This document shows positions 1 to 13,600 of a stretch of 64,000 bases of DNA, piece by piece. The notes under the pieces were generated by a model. It was not told the DNA's origin and searched no databases. It worked only from the letters and a program-made list of their open reading frames with translations. A program made the translations under genes and the position numbers. Position 1 is the first letter of the stretch; the number at the start of each line of letters is the position of its first letter. The stretch is from assembly GCA_921293015.1 (NCBI GenBank), contig OV121091.1, positions 28,752,839-28,816,838 of the forward strand, in the 5' to 3' direction. This stretch comes from Phorcus lineatus (Eukaryota; Mollusca; Gastropoda; Trochida; Trochidae).

Positions 1-225
1 ATAGGGATATCACCACAAACAATGTCACTCTGAGAACAGTATGTCCACAAAACATACAGGAAATTGGTCTTACAAAGTTTGAATAACATTTGAGAAAAAA
101 ACTCTTAAAAAATGGTATACAACAGTTAGAATACCCATTGTGCCAGGGGTTTTATTTATTCCTCAACAATACATAATATGATACTTAGAAGATACCAGTC
201 AACCAACCAACAGGCAAAGACTTAC

Positions 226-3200
226 AGGCAGTCCCTGCAACACTCCTTTGTGGACGTAGACAGCGTGAGTTGCAACAAAGCGGAACCACACAGCCATGTC
301 CTTCACACAGAACTCCGGTATCTGTGAAAATATCTTCCTTTCTGTCCTCGTCTTTTCTTCATTCTCCCCATCCTTGATATTAACAAAAGATATGATACAT
401 CAACATATTGGAGATCTTACAGTCTGAAAAAAGTACTGAATATGGAACTTCTACAGGAATTATCCAATACAGGATCTTATACATTAGTCATTAATCCTAA
501 TCCTTAACCTCTGACCTCTTGACTCACCTGCCCCGAGGGGTGGAGGAGGTTGAGGAGGAGTCTGGCCTGACTCAGATAGAAGATGGTGGTGTTCCTCACC
601 AGCACCTCGTCACACAGACACGTGTCCCACATCAGCGTCAACAGCTGCAATATGATGTATTTACTTATTAGCCTGGGAAAGTGTTAAAAATGAATTAAAT
701 TTGACCAGGTGTAGTAAGTCATTTTCTATTTCAGCTTTATTTTTCACTGGCGAGAAAAAAAACAAAGCTTAACATTCTCTTGTTTATGTCTTTCAACTTG
801 TCTTCGTACATTACAAATTTTGGCTAATTGATATTGCCCTATTTTGAAAAACTGATACGAAGTCTTCAAACCATTACTGACCCTGTTCTTTAAGGGTTAT
901 AATTACTCTTGACCTCTTCTTAATCAAACAAGCAATTGGCTTAAACAGCTTTTTCAAACATTGACATGAAAAATACAGTTCAAGAGCCTGTCGTACATAC
1001 TATGTGTTGGTTGCGAAGCTGCTCTTCCTGTGGACTGCCCTTCAGAGCCTGAATCTTCATTATGAAGTCTCTGCAATAGCAATATAACATGTCGGTAAAA
1101 CATATCATTTCCTGTGAGAGCTGGACTTAAAGTTTAGTTTTATTGTCCGGTATGAAATTGTCTGACTGTACAGGGCTGAAATATCATGTAAAATATCTGA
1201 TGATTACTGGTACTGCAATTAACTCAACATCATCTGATAATGGACCAAGAGACATTGAGTGCATAGCAGTGTTACCATTATCTCTCCATACTCAAGTATT
1301 TATATAGAAATATGTAATCTTATCACGTGCAATCAAAGTAGTACAATCATAGATGGTTGTTCTAAACTGAGCATGTGAAATTTTCCTAGGCCTGTTGACA
1401 GGAATTACAACAGTTCTCTTACAAGACAGAAGTTACGAGATGCAGCATAACATTTGCTTCGATGAAAATAAGGATGGTATCTGTGATGTTTGTAAGAAAT
1501 GTAATAAATGGCCTACCTCTGACCAAGGCTACTTGGAAAAAATTCGAACAAACCTGTAGAGGTTTCATATTCTTTGAAGAGGATCCTCCTTGGAGTACTA
1601 TTGTATAAAAATCTGTATTTTTTGCTATATGACAGGTTGTGACTATTTTTTGAATAAAAAATATACAAAAAACCACTCAAAACGTGTTTTTGTACATTTC
1701 ACCACCCTAACAGGGCCCCCTACCCTGGCGATAACCGTTCCGCCAGTGCCGGTAACTCTATTAGCAAACCACTTATCAATCTAGCATAGCCAGACAGAAT
1801 AAGGGGAGGTGGGTGGCCATACCCCAAGGAGGATCCTCTTCAAAGAATCTGAAACCTCTACAGGTTTGTTCGATTCTTTTTCCGAAGGGATCCTCCTTGG
1901 GGTACTATTGCATAAAACAGACTCCCAAAGAAGAGTCCTTGGGAGTGGAATTCTGTCTTAACTAAGAGCTAACTAAGCTCTAAACTTATGTACTCACCAG
2001 AGACGTATTTGCCGAACCAACAGGACAGGCACATCGCTCACCCCTGGGGTACTGATGTCAGGGCTAAAAAAACCCCTGTGTTTCAAGCCAAAATCCCCTC
2101 CCCCCTCCCTTTTCTTTTGCAAAGGAATATAGGGAGACCTGAGGCAAAAAACTAATAATTATCCCAATCAGAGAGGTCACCCCACCAGTTGACTTCTGCT
2201 AGGGTCCGATATAACAGTGGGTTAGTGGGTTAATGTGTTATCCCGCTAAACCTAACATAACATCAGAAAAAACAGTGACACCTCGAAAGCTCAGTCAGCT
2301 AGAGGGTACACGACTCTGCCCACTGGAGAGAACTGACTGACCAAACCGAGCGCGCTCGCTAGAGTGCTTGTCAAGTTGGTAGTGCCTGATGAACGTGCTC
2401 GGCCGGCTCCAAATAGCGGCGGAGCAGATCTCTTCAATGGGCAGGGCCGCAGCATAAGCCTTAGAGGTTGCTACCGCCCTAACCGAATGAGCTTTCAAAC
2501 CTTCTGGGGGTTGTAGCCCCTTATGAACATAGCCCAAATAAATCGCGGACACTATCCAGCGAGATATGGTCTGTTTAGATGCTGGTAGGCCGGTCTTATT
2601 GCCGCCATAACAGCAAAACAATTGCTTATCCTTACGGATCTCTTTAGTACGTTTGATGTACATTTTGAGGGTGCGACGCACATCAAGGATGTGGGGTTGC
2701 GTCGACCTCGCCCCTGACGCCGCCGCTTGTGTAAGCGCCGGCAGTTCAATCGGAGCTGTGATATTGAACGAATGATCGACCTTCGGTCGGTACGAGTCCA
2801 GCAGTCTAATGCTGACTCTGTCTTTGTGAAAGACAGTCAGCTCGGGATCGGCCGACATCGCATGGATATCGCCTACCCGCCTGCCAGACGTGACCGCCAC
2901 CAAAAAGGCCGTCTTCCATGTCAGAAGTTGCATTGACAAAGCTTTCAGGTCCCGAAACGCCGGGCCTGACAACCAGTCTAGAACATAATTAAGTTCCCAT
3001 GAAGGGCTGACTCGCTGCAAAGGCGGACGGATCCTGTCCACACCTGCTAAGAAACGCTGAACCAATGGATGGCTACCCAACAGGGCTCCATGCACAGGCA
3101 CGTGGAAGGCCGAAATGGCCGTAGAGTAACCCCTCACCGTAGATGCGGCCAAGCCGTCATCCAGTCGGGATTGAAGGAACTCAAGGACTGGTACTAGACC

Positions 3201-6200
3201 CGCAGAAAAGGGATCGAGTAACCCTCTATTTCCACACCAGCGCGCATAACAGGCCCATCTATCCTCGTACTGAGTGTTCGTGGAATCCCTCCTCGAAGCC
3301 AGTATTGTGTCTGCAACTCGTGCAGGAATACCGCTCTCCTGGAGGCGACTCCTGACAGAGGCCAAACCACCCACTGAATTCTGGGATTCGGGTGTGGTGC
3401 TCCCTCCTGCGTGAGAAGGTCCGGCCTCCCCGACAATAGTACAGGAGGTCGAACGAGAAATCTGAGCAGTAAAGGAAACCAACTCTGCGCCCTCCACAGA
3501 GGTGCCATCAGCACCAAGAGGATGGGCTGTTGGCTGGCTACCTGCGAAAGAACCCTAGGGATCAAAGGTATCGGTGGGAACGCCCACAGCACCCTTCCCC
3601 CCCAGTCTATCGCGAAGGCATCGTGAGCCAGAGCTGCTAGATCTGGAATCCTGGAGCAGTACACAGGCGTCTGTTTGTTCACTGACGACGCAAACAGATC
3701 CACCTGGAACGACCCGTACAACTGGGAGATAGTGTCGAATATCCCCCGGTGGAGCATCCACTCGTGTGGAGCCAGCATGCGACGTGACAATGCATCGGCT
3801 CGGATATTGTCCACGCCCGGGAGATACACCGGTATCACCTGAATGCTGTACCGGTCGCACCAGAGTAGGAACTGCCGCGCCTCCTCCAGGAGCGTTGGTG
3901 ACACTGTTCCTCCCTGCTTCAGGATGTACGACATGGCAGTCCATCTCTAGACGAACCACCTGACCCCGAAGGTACGGCAGGAATCGGCTGAAGACGTTCC
4001 TGACCGCCTGAAGTTCCAGAACATTTATGTGCCATCTGGACTCGTCCAGAGACCACAGGCCCGAAGCTGAGTGGTCTCCCAGGACTCCCCCCCAGCCCGA
4101 GAGGGATGCGTCCATCCGCACTGTGACTGTCACGCGAGGCGTTGCCAAGGGAAGACCTCTGGCCAAATTGTCCTCAGACTGCCACCATTCCAGATGAGTG
4201 GGAAGCCACTCCGGAATAGTCACCGACTTCTCTAGGCTCTCGGCATGTGACCACAGCCCTGCTAAGGCCTGCTGTATCGGTCGCATCCTCAACCGAGCCC
4301 TCCAGACCACGTCGACCGTAGCTGCAATGTGCCCCAGCAACCTTAGCCACATACGGGCCGGGTGCGTTGGGGTTTGGAGAAAGAGTGTCGCGTTCTGGAA
4401 TACTCTGGCCACACGGTCCAGTGCCAGGGAAACAATCCCTGCCTCCGTGTTCAACCTGGCCCCCAAGAATACCAGATCCTGCACTGCTGTGAGGTCTGAT
4501 TTCTTGAGGTTGATTATCCAACCCAGCCTTTCCAAAATCTCGCAAATGGCCTGGGTAGCTTCCTGATTCCCCCGACAACTCAAGGCCCTGATCAACCAGT
4601 CGTCCAGGTACGGGTGACAGCACAGTCCTGCCCTGTGACCTGGCGACCTGTGCCGGAATCAGCATCAGTTTGGTGAACACCCTTGGCGCCGTAGCGATGC
4701 CGAAGGGGAGCACACGAAACTGGTAACAAACCCCGTCGAAAGCAAACCTGAGGTACTGCTTGAGCTGGGGGTGCATGGGCACGTAGAGGTACGCATCTTT
4801 GAGGTCGATTGACGAAAGCCAAACCCCGCCTCTACAGATGCTATGACAGATCTCATTGTTTCCATCTTGAACGAGGGTACATCCAACATCTTGTTGAGAT
4901 ACTTCAAGTTCAGTATGGGCCGGAAGCCCCCGTCCTTCTTGGTCACCAGGAAGTATGTCGAGTAATACCCGCTTTCTTCCTGGCCCTCCGGAACGATCTC
5001 TACGGCCGCTTTGTCGAGCAGAGCTGCGACTTCGGCGCGAAGGACTTCCGCCTTCTCCGGGGAGGATGGCACCGGGGTGCACCTCACTCCGGTAAAAGAA
5101 GGTGGCCCAATCTTCAAGCGAGGCAAATGTCCTTCCCTGACCGTGGACAGGACCCAGGGATTGGACGTGGCCCCTTCCCATTCCGAGAGGAACCGGGACA
5201 GCCTGCCTCCTACTGGAACCTGCGGGAGAAGACAATAGACGTTCGACTCTGGCGGCACTCCGGCCCCCTGTCGAGACGTCAGAAAGATAGGAACATGGGG
5301 GATTAGGTGCCCTGGTTGGGGCCCCTGTTCCCCCGAAAAGGCTGCTGCTAACCCTTGGCCTGCTGCTTGCCTTTAGCCTTGCCCTTCTTGCCTTTCCCCT
5401 TCCCCTGGTACTGACCCCCACCACCTCCGCCAAGCTGCAGTTGCCACTTGGGATAGGCCTTGGCAGGCGGTCCAGTGTGGAGGTCAGCCAGGGGGGAGGA
5501 CTTCCGCTTCCCAGCGGTGCCTAGGCCGCCTTTGATGCCCTTGACCCGTGCAAGCTGGTCTGCAGTGTCCTTAATGACTGTCGCAGCCCCCGGAACAAGG
5601 TAGAACCAAGCTCATACGGGAGTGCGAGCAGCACATTCTGTGTGGACTGCGGCAACTCCGAGTGGTGAAGCCACAGCCGGCGCAGCCCCATCACTGCGCA
5701 CATCACCTGACTGGCCGCACTCCTGATGGAGTCTCCAGACAGGTGACTACCAACCTCCGTCAATTGCCTCTGGAGCATAGCTGGAAAGCTACGCTCCTTC
5801 CCTTCGTCCAGTGACTTTGCCTGGAGCGAAGCCAGGTAAGCCCCATGCACAGCAAATCGCAACTGCTGGCAGCCGTTCCTATAGCTCTCTTCAAAAGAGC
5901 GGAACAGCTGCTTAAGCAGCGACTCGTTAGCCTTGAAGGGTGGCACGCGCCTGCCTCGGGCTCCCAAGGAGTCCAGGTTGACAGAGGCCAACACATCCGG
6001 GTCTGGCGACGGGACCTCAAACAGACCCACCTCCCCCAACGGATACCTCTTATTGAGCCCCGGTAGATCGAAGCGAGCACGGGTACCCGAAAGGAGAGGG
6101 GATATGAAATCGGCCGTCACCGAATCGAGCGAATATCCCCACCCGACTCCAACACCCTTCTCAGGAAGGCAGCATCCAGAGATCGCCGACGCCTTGTACG

Positions 6201-9200
6201 ACTGGAAAACCCCGAGCAGGTGCTGCACTCGTCGTGACCGTCCTCCACCAGGCAGGTGAGGCATAATTCGTGTGCGTCAGCTTGGGGGATATTCCCCCCG
6301 CAGTTAAATCACCGCTTGAATGACTGCAAGAATCATACAAGGTATTTTAAGCATGCAAGTAGACTAATATGTACCTATGTGTATACATATGTGATGCGCC
6401 TACACTAAATAAGAAGCCGCGACATTTTGTATAAAAATGCTAAAGGCATCTTAAAAGCAAGCCCATACCACATTCCCTGCAATAAAAAGAGCATGAAAAA
6501 CAATGGCTTGCCCGTCAGACAACGAAAGTTTTGGCCAAGTTAAAAAACAAGACACAAACGATCGTCCCAACGTAATAAGATGCATTTAATTAAAAATAAC
6601 ATCAAGTGCCAAACAACATACAAATTCCAAACAAAAGATTGGGCATTTCCCTCTAGTCGGGAAAAAATCTTCCAAGAATTCGCCATGTTTGTCCATTTTC
6701 CAACCCATACCGCGAGCACATGGCCACGACAGGTTTGAAAAAATCCTAAGTCACAATGCGAGAATGCGAAAATGCGAACCTATTCTATTATCTAGATAGA
6801 ATAAAAGTTACCACACATACAGTCTCTTTGTCCATGTTCAGTTTTCTTGCGTACTTTACGTAGAACTAGCAAATCTCTCAGTCAGGCCCTGTTAGGGTGG
6901 TGAAATGTACAAAAACACGTTTTGAGTGGTTTTTTGTATATTTTTTATTAAAAAAATAGTCACAACCTGTCATATAGCAAAAAATACAGATTTTTATGCA
7001 GTAGAACCCCAAGGAGGATCCCTTCTGAAAAAAAATACCAGTGAAGTGTTGGGAAGAGGATGTTAACTTAAATATAAAATTGCCTTTAAATTTATGAACT
7101 TTATTATCGAACATAAGTGTCCCACCTCTGCATGCGGTTGTAGTGGACGACAGTCGGTATGACCCCGACACTAAGGGCGCGCTGACAAAGGTGGAAACAC
7201 TCCGTGATGAAGTTGTGCTTGGACTGGAGCTCTCCTGGGAGTGGGCCGAGACTCTCCTCTTGAGATTTGTCATTCACTGGAATACATGAGTAATGTAAAT
7301 AAACAGGATCACATTCAGAGTTGAAAATCAAGATCAAGTGTGAAATAAACTTTACCAAAAGCAAAACCATTTACCTTTGCATTTTTACCTTTTTTCTGTA
7401 ACGACTAGCTTTTTGTCATTCCAGCTAGCCATATGTATGGCCATAATGTTTCTATAGCAAATGTTATATGCTTTCTACCAGAAGGATGTATATCTTACTA
7501 GACTAGCATTTTTTTACTTTCAAGTAAGTCGACTCCTAATTGTTTTAATTATAAGGCAAGTGAACACCATCACCTCAAATGATAATACAGTTCTTGGTAA
7601 TTGTGGTGACCACCTACACTTGCAATGATTATGTACCATCTGAGGAAGTTTGCACCACAACAATGCCTACCTATCTGTCCCCCAGCCAAGCAGGTCTCGA
7701 AGTGGTAGTTGAGGCGACATGCCTCTGAGGTTGAATACAGTAGGTCAATTTTAGCCAGCTTGTCAACATCAGTGTGGATTGGTAGGAAAAACTCCAGGAG
7801 CATCCCACAGAAGTTCAACATGTATGCTGAAGTGGATACATTTATCTTAAATTCATGTCACAAATATTGAACAAACCATTTATCACTAACTAAACAGAAT
7901 TGTCAACCCCAAGTTGGAAATTGACAACACAAGTGAACACTAATTGAAGGTTGATTTATTGTAAAAGAAGGTTGATTTATTGCAAAAGTTAATTAAACTC
8001 GCTGTAAAGAAGGTGAAACATATTTGGTGGACAGTCACTACAACTACGTATGTTACTAAGATTAATATTGATTAGAACAATAAGGTCCACAACGACCGAC
8101 TGACCATCATGCACTCTGATATCTTGTAACCCTTTATCAAACTGATTTGACAAGTAAATTTTACAAATGTAGGGTTATACATAGTTAATCAATTTTGTTT
8201 AAAATCATAATGCTATCAATGAAAACATCTTCAAATACACATTATTTAAATCCTTTCATTTCCTGTATAGGTCTACCAATATCTATCCACATAACCTTAA
8301 ACTTTTGGAGCGTCATTTGTTTTATTTATCATTTGTTACTATTTTTACTAAGCATCAACAACATTTTTCAAAATATGAATTAAGTCCATGTTTTCTAATA
8401 TCTACAGCATGTCAACTTGTTGAATGACATAAAGTAAACACAGGCAGTATGAATCACTCTTAAAGATCCATTTTCATCTTTGCATAATTTTCTAAGTAAT
8501 TTTAACGTATTCATTGCAAAATTAGAAAACGTTTGATTCAAACAAAACGACAATCGGACCAAAATTCATTAAAATAATTACAATTAAACGAAAAGGCATT
8601 CCCGAATCGACTTGGTACTATAAATAGAAGGGGCGTATTACTTGCAAGATCGCGCAAAGGATTGTGGGACGTAAACAGAGGATGTAAACAAAGATGGCCG
8701 AATCAAGACGTTCGCGGAGACCGAGTCGAAAACTCTTAGAAAGTTTGGAGGTACGGAAACGTTCTCATGTATTGGAACAGCATTTAGTTCGATAGAATAT
8801 ACGTTTATCTGCTCGATTAAATAATAAATAAATATCAATCATCGTGAACGGAAGCCATAACAATAAGATCGCGATAAACAGGAAGTATGGTAAATCCTAC
8901 ACATAAAACTGTGACGTCACGGATTGTGGGTTCGTTTATGGCTACGGCAAGTTTTGGAGGGTGGTATACTTTGAAATTAAAATTAAATACTTTCTCGTTG
9001 ATTATAAATTCTTTTTATGGTCTCAAAAAATTGTTGAAAGATTTTTCTACAGAACTGTAAAGTTGGATGTGCGATATATGAAAACGGAGTTATTACGAAT
9101 GCAAAGTTGAAAATGGAAAAGGCATAACCGCTCCAGTCTCAATCACTGACTAATTTGTCAAAATCTGCGGTTCTAGTTCAACAACCTGATAAAGGAATGA

Positions 9201-10037
9201 AAGGGTTGAGGTAATTTGGTTTTTAAAACCGCTTTTAAGAGTATTTTATTTATATCATGGCTGCAAGTATTATAGTAATATTGCAGGGAGAAAGCCGGCA
9301 ACACCACTGTGGCTATGCATTGCGGTGAAACCTGTGAGCATTGGCTGGAACTAGCGAACCATGAGTTGAGCAGTTCTGTGCTGAATTTTAGTGAAGCATT
9401 GCACCAAAATCTTGCTACGTGTAGAACAGTTCTCTACTGCTAACAAAGTTGCCAAGCCCCTAGTGGAAAACGTCCTGATCAATGATCAGCATTTATTTCT
9501 GATTAGACTATCAAAAATAGAAACAGTGTGCTAAGTGATGAAACAGAAAAGGTGATGAAATGAGGGCAGTCTTCAATAAGCCTGATTGAGAGTTATGCCC
9601 AACGAGGAAAGTTTAGGATTTCAGAAAGGAAAGCAACAAGGAAGTGACTCACCGTCACTACAACAAGCCTGGACCTGATTGTCGTTTTGCAGCAGGGCGG
9701 ACGTCCTCAACTCATTCAGACCAATCACACTGGCTATCCAAGTCAACCCCTGTTCTCGGGATATCTTTGATGTGACCACCTTCCTCAGAGCTGAGTAGAC
9801 GATGTTCTGACATCTGTGGAGTCCCTCTTGGATAGAACCCTAAGGTTGGGTCAAAATGTTCAAGGTTTATCAATGATGTATTCTTTGACAGACTCTAACA
9901 TTTGTGTATTTTTAACAGTTTATATCGTTATGCACCTAAATTCAAGTAATCATGCACATCTTTATCTTTAATCTTTATAGGAAGTTTATAAGAAATAAGC
10001 TCAATGTCTCTTTGATTACTCATTACTCCCTGTACTG

Positions 10038-10076
<39 letters not shown>

Positions 10077-10620
10077 GAGGTGTAACGATTCATCGGTAGT
10101 ATAGATGTTTGCATCGTCTACTATGCGATACATGTGCATCGATACAAAACATTGTTTAGACAATATATCAGGATATTTATATCATGAGGGTCCACAATAC
10201 ATCGATGTATCGCCATAAGAGACAATATATCCCGATACTGTTAACATAATTTGTTTCAAACAAATAACTATAAAAGCTAAAAAGGTTTTTCGTCTATTTC
10301 AGAGATAACAGTGATTAGAATAAAAACAGAAAGAGAAATTATATGATATATGTAATTTCACAGTCACTCTAATTTTGTGATTTCCCTTCATGTAATATCT
10401 ATGACAATTTGGTATCTAAGAAATAACATAACTATTCTATGTCCTATCTATAGTTCTTTCATAAACTGTAGAGAATCGGGATACGTATTGTATCGCAACC
10501 ACTGTATCGTGATGATAATCGTCTCGCAGGTTCCTTGGCAATAATTCCATGATATATCGTCTCGCCTAATAAAACTAGAATCGGGATATATCGTCTTGCC
10601 ACTATACCAGGATACACAGG

Positions 10621-10693
<73 letters not shown>

Positions 10694-13600
10694 TATAAAA
10701 GAAACCTATGTGAGTAATTTAGTACAGGGAGTAATGAGTAATCAAAGAGACATTGAGCTTATTTCTTAAAAAAGATTAGGGCTGTGAATAATTACTGTAA
10801 TAAAGGAAATACATAGATATGAATTAGATATGACTTGTTCTGAGGTAAAGTTGCAGGTTGAAGATGCATGAAATGCAAACCATTATTGCCCAATTCCAAT
10901 TTGTGATGTAACAGGACGGGTTTATAACTAACAACGGTCCAAAGAATTAAACGGTACCTCGACCCTCCTGACGTCATCCTCCCCGACACGAGGGAATCCC
11001 CGGATAGACGTGAAAGGGGAGACGCTGTTCCCAGTGAGAACTATCTGTTTCTTCTGCAAGAACTTGGTGGGCACCGTGGACACCGAAAGCAGTGGACCGA
11101 ACAGAGACTCCTTCTCATAGTAGTTCCCCTTGAGACGTGAACATAAATACATGAATATCATCAATAATAAATCATACATAGAAGGAAATAACACATCTAA
11201 CAGGGTTTGAGAAAAGAGGTTCAAATATGGTTAAGACCTTCGGTTCAAAGGCTATGAAATAGAAACATTAATATTACTGCACGAAACAGTTGCAGAGAGA
11301 AATATTGGGAAAAGTTAATGAAAGAAATCCCTATGAACAATCTCTACTGCATCAGATTGCATACCACTATGACAGATAGAACTTACTGAAGTTTCATCGT
11401 CCAAACAGACTTTTTTTATTTTACCTTAAGCAAAAAATCGAAATAAAAGTATAGTCTTTCTCAGCTTTCGAAACAAGCCTCAAAACAACAAATGTAGGCA
11501 TGATAAATGAAACTAAACTTGAAGTTTAACATCTCTTGTTTTTTCATCCCAGCTTACAAAACAATAGGTAACCTGATAATGCTCAAAAACACTTTTCCAT
11601 GCCTGGTTTGAATCTTGAATCCTTTCAAAAAGCAACCTTTACTAAGGTTAACCTTAACTCCTATCCAATTTTACACTAAGGTTATCTTAGGCAGGCCCTT
11701 ACTGGCAGAGATTTAGGAGGAATATAAGAATACAAGTTTCTTCTTACAAGTGACTTGGAAGCCTCTCTCACTTCCTTCTGTAGTGCGACCGCCATGACAG
11801 CTCCTGCCACTGCCTGTTGAGAAGAACACTAAGAAATAATTTTCCATCCAAAAACTTTTGCCTGAGTGAGATACCATGTAGCATTTCTTGAGAAGAACTT
11901 ATCAAGATGTCTTTCCCTCTGGCTGGTATAGACATAAAATAAAATATATATAACTTAAGTAGGTCTCATCTAATGCATGAAATTTTTTAAGGACTTGGAT
12001 AAACTGTCATGAATGTCTATACAGTCATAATTATGACCACTGGTCACTTAACATTACAATCACTGGTCAGTTTACATCAATCATTTCTTCTCCAACATCA
12101 CACAACTTTCAAAATTTCAATATTGATGAAAAGAAAATAATTTATGTTCAATATTGATGAAAAGAAAATAATTTATGTTCAATATTGATGAAAAGAAAAT
12201 AATTTATGTTCAATATTGATTAAAAGAAAATAATTTATGTTCAATATTGATGACAAGAAAATAATCTATGTTCAATATTGATGAAAAGAAAATAATTTAT
12301 GTTCGATATTGATGAAAAGAAAATAATTTATGTTCAATATTGATGAAAAGAAAATAATTTATGTTCAATATTGATGTTCAATATTGATGAAAAGAAAATA
12401 ATTTATGTTCAATATTGATGACAAGAAAATAATTTATGTTCAATATTGATGAAAAGAAAATAATTTATGTTCAATATTGATGACAAGAAAATAATTTATG
12501 TTCACTATTGATGAAAAGAAAATAATTTATGTTCAATATTGATGAAAAGAAAATAATTTATGTTCAATATTGATGAAAAGAAAATAATTTATGTTCAATA
12601 TTGATGACAAGAAAATAATTTATGTTCACTATTGATGAAAAGAAAATAATTTATGTTCAATATTGATGAAAAGAAAATAATTTATGTTCAATATTGATGA
12701 AAAGAAAATAATTTATGTTCAATATTGATGAAAAGAAAATAATTTATGTTCAATATTGATGAAAACAAAATATGTTCATGTTGTTGGTTAACGTTAAATA
12801 TCATCAAAATACAAGTGTGCAGGGTACTCATGTTTAATATCCTTAATTCATATTTCTGTTAAAACATACATTATCCAGAAGAATTTCGAGTGACCTCAAA
12901 GTCCTTCCCTCTGCCAGAATCACCTCGTCCATCCTAAAAAAAGAAAAGAGTAGGATGAAAAAATTATTGAAGTTTTAGATTTAAATAAACTGCAAATGAG
13001 TCAACCAAAGTCAATTGTTAATTTTTCATTATCAATGATAAGATATCAAAATATATACATACAAAATACAAATGTGGATGATGAATATTAACATAGTGTA
13101 CGTGTTTATTCTCTCCAGCTAATGTATGCTCTTATACAATATCATGTTTGTGCCAAACAAAGAGGTTTCAATTTTCAAACTAGACTTCATTCCTGATGAA
13201 GTCAACATAATGTTGCCAATATGATGAATCTGATTAGATGGTTATTCATAGAGACACATTAAATATAAAAATGATGTATCTTACCATATCACCAAAACGG
13301 TATAAGAATCCATACCGAAACGTCGAGTACAATAAAGAAGTTGATTATCTATAAAATTCCTTGTTGTCCTCAAAAAGGTATATGTCTCTAATAATTTGAC
13401 CACATAAATTTTTCGGAGGCCACATAGTCAAATCACCTCAATTAATTCGACCTTGTGCCAAAAGTTCGTTTTTGACATTAAGAAAGACACTGTTTATGAA
13501 CGTTTCATAATAATTTGTAAAAACTATATAAATCATTTTGGTAATGTAAAAGTGAAAAACAGTTCTTTCATGGGATTCTTCTGCAAATATTTGGAAAAAT

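Larger units (their letters stand above)
1541..7033 (-). mobile_element. DIRS-type tyrosine-recombinase retrotransposon, about 5.5 kb, in a UBE4 intron
   Basis: The element lies between UBE4 exons 7126-7276 and 1001-1070, in the same transcriptional orientation as the host gene. The diagnostic DIRS architecture is visible: inverted terminal repeats, an internal complementary region near the 3' end that matches both termini, and minus-strand coding regions in the order gag-like, reverse transcriptase with RNase H, tyrosine recombinase. There is no sign of integrase or direct LTRs. The two terminal repeats are nearly identical over their inner ~100 bp, and the coding regions remain long, so the insertion looks young on a genomic scale. 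It looks almost whole. The polymerase region is not carried by one uninterrupted frame, which may be family-typical overlapping frames or a small number of breaks. It is treated here as a fossil copy. End coordinates are good to about 10 bp. Confidence 0.92.
7827..9652. other. UBE4 intron with a promoter-like, CpG-containing island
   Basis: Most of this intron is AT-rich, but 8,580-8,960 is locally rich in CpG. It holds a TATA box, an ATG with a good context, a perfect CRE palindrome (tgacgtca, about 8912-8919) and two similar ggattgtggg elements. A SINE-like copy occupies 9,205-9,395. Nothing else was recognised. Confidence 0.5.
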
